From Clusia tigrina (lineage: Eukaryota > Arthropoda > Insecta > Diptera > Clusiidae), in assembly GCA_920105625.2 (NCBI GenBank), contig OV050033.1:90894280-90958279 (forward strand): DNA of 64,000 bases, in the 5' to 3' direction. Under the pieces are notes generated by a model. It made no database searches, was not told the DNA's origin, and saw nothing but the letters and a program-made list of their open reading frames with translations. Below, one piece after another: positions 63,924 through 64,000 of this stretch (positions are counted from its first letter, which is position 1; every line of letters starts with the position of its first letter). A program made the translations under genes and the position numbers.

Positions 63924-64000
63924 TGAAATTTTGTAACAATAAAGTACTCGAGCCTCTTGTCAATTTAAGCTATCGCTCAAAGCTATGCTACCCTTGAGTC

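Larger units (their letters stand above)
1..64000 (+). repeat. 196-bp satellite DNA array, entire window
   Basis: A single 196-bp unit recurs head to tail with no interruption. Successive occurrences of GTAACAATAAAG or its GCAAC variant start at 16, 212, 391, 587, 783, 979 and 1175. The spacing is therefore 196 bp except for one 179-bp copy. The same phase runs to the last base, so both window edges lie inside the array. All copies have the same orientation. Within a unit the order of landmarks is TCAAATGGCCCTAACTTC, ATACGGTACGTCC, CAAAGTTTGCAAC, AAATGCTTGTAAC, GGAGCGTCATAA, GAAATTTTGTAAC, AATAAAGTACTCGAG, TTGTCAATTTAAG, ATCGCTCAAAGC and CCCTTGAGTCCC. G+C is about 37% from a hand count of the consensus. 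Centromeric or other heterochromatic satellite is the likely role, by inference from size and organisation. No gene or mobile element breaks it. Confidence 0.97.
53330..64000 (+). repeat. Satellite domain 5: GCGATCGTTC, ACATTACGTCC and truncated monomers
   Basis: About 55 monomers. Domain-specific forms are GCGATCGTTCAAAG with CCCTTCAGTCCC, AATGTTGAAACTTC and ACGATACGTCC; TTTAAACTATCGC with ATACATTACGTCC and AAATGATTG; and GCGTCAAAAAATTTTG. Blocks repeat at 3,404, 4,188 and 392 bp. Two truncated monomer types (106 bp and about 180 bp) mark the copies. The 79-codon frames here are shadows of the GCGATCGTTC unit and not genes. The window ends inside the array. Confidence 0.82.

Noticed and set aside
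1..64000. CRISPR array
   Set aside because: Repeats are regularly spaced, but the whole 196-bp period is repeated and there are no unique spacers between short repeats.
1..64000. rDNA intergenic spacer subrepeats
   Set aside because: Spacer subrepeats are usually a few kilobases flanked by rRNA genes. Here 64 kb contains no rRNA-like sequence.
1..64000. Transposon or retrotransposon insertions
   Set aside because: The 196-bp phase runs on throughout. No terminal repeats, target-site duplications or coding remnants were seen.
1..64000. GTAACTTTTTAC as a hairpin or operator
   Set aside because: The inverted arms are only four bases (GTAA/TTAC), which is too short in AT-rich DNA to support a functional claim.
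1..64000. Promoters, terminators, tRNA or other RNA genes
   Set aside because: No cloverleaf, A/B box pair or promoter-terminator arrangement stands out from the repeated unit. Any such call would apply to all monomers equally and lacks support.

Overview
The whole 64 kb window is one uninterrupted satellite DNA array. A unit of 196 bp is repeated head to tail, always in the same orientation, roughly 330 times from the first base to the last. I found no protein-coding gene, RNA gene, transposon insertion, CRISPR array or single-copy interlude. Open reading frames never exceed 79 codons and are by-products of the repeat. The monomer is about 37% G+C, with clearly more C than G on the given strand (about 47 C to 26 G per unit, counted on a consensus). 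It carries about five CpG sites, one XhoI site (CTCGAG) fused to a ScaI site (AGTACT), and one AATAAA.

The organism is a eukaryote. Array length, monomer size near one nucleosome, and layered higher-order repeats are typical of centromeric or subtelomeric/heterochromatic satellite. A flowering plant is my best guess: the CAAATGRCCATAACTT-like segment in part of the monomers resembles a motif I recall from plant (for example legume) satellites. That is memory plus inference, not a database result. I do not recognise the satellite by name.

Monomers fall into recognisable subfamilies marked by linked variants. The clearest is a 187-bp form lacking 9 bp, usually followed by a monomer with GACCATAACTTCTG and a CATAAGGCCTTG end. 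Others carry CGACACTC with AACAATAAAATGC, GTAGCAATAAAG with GTCAGTTT, CGCCCAAAG with CAAATTGCCC, TATGTTACCC with TTTAATTGG, and TTATTCCTCAAAG with a 195-bp length. These subfamilies are arranged in multi-monomer blocks that are copied, often nearly perfectly, over kilobases.

Layout: 1-3.1 kb is a mixed edge with several private indels. 3.1-24.8 kb is a nested higher-order-repeat domain (offsets 1,746, 3,875, 5,817, 6,788, 7,563 and 7,954 bp), including a 5.15-kb near-identical pair. 24.8-32.05 kb is a second domain rich in CGACACTC monomers (offsets about 1,167 and 4,285). 32.05-43.5 kb is a third, rich in TATGTTACCC and TTATTCCTC monomers (392, 1,932, 4,266, 5,423, 6,217). 43.5-48.2 kb is transitional, with a local dimer array. 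48.24-53.28 kb is a tandem pair of 2,520-bp units. 53.3-64 kb is a fifth domain (392, 3,404, 4,188) carrying rare 106-bp and 180-bp truncated monomers that mark the copies. Measured offsets equal whole numbers of 196-bp monomers minus the known short variants, which supports expansion by unequal exchange or replication-based copying in register.

There is no gene network to describe. The interest lies in array architecture, breakpoints and possible centromere function.
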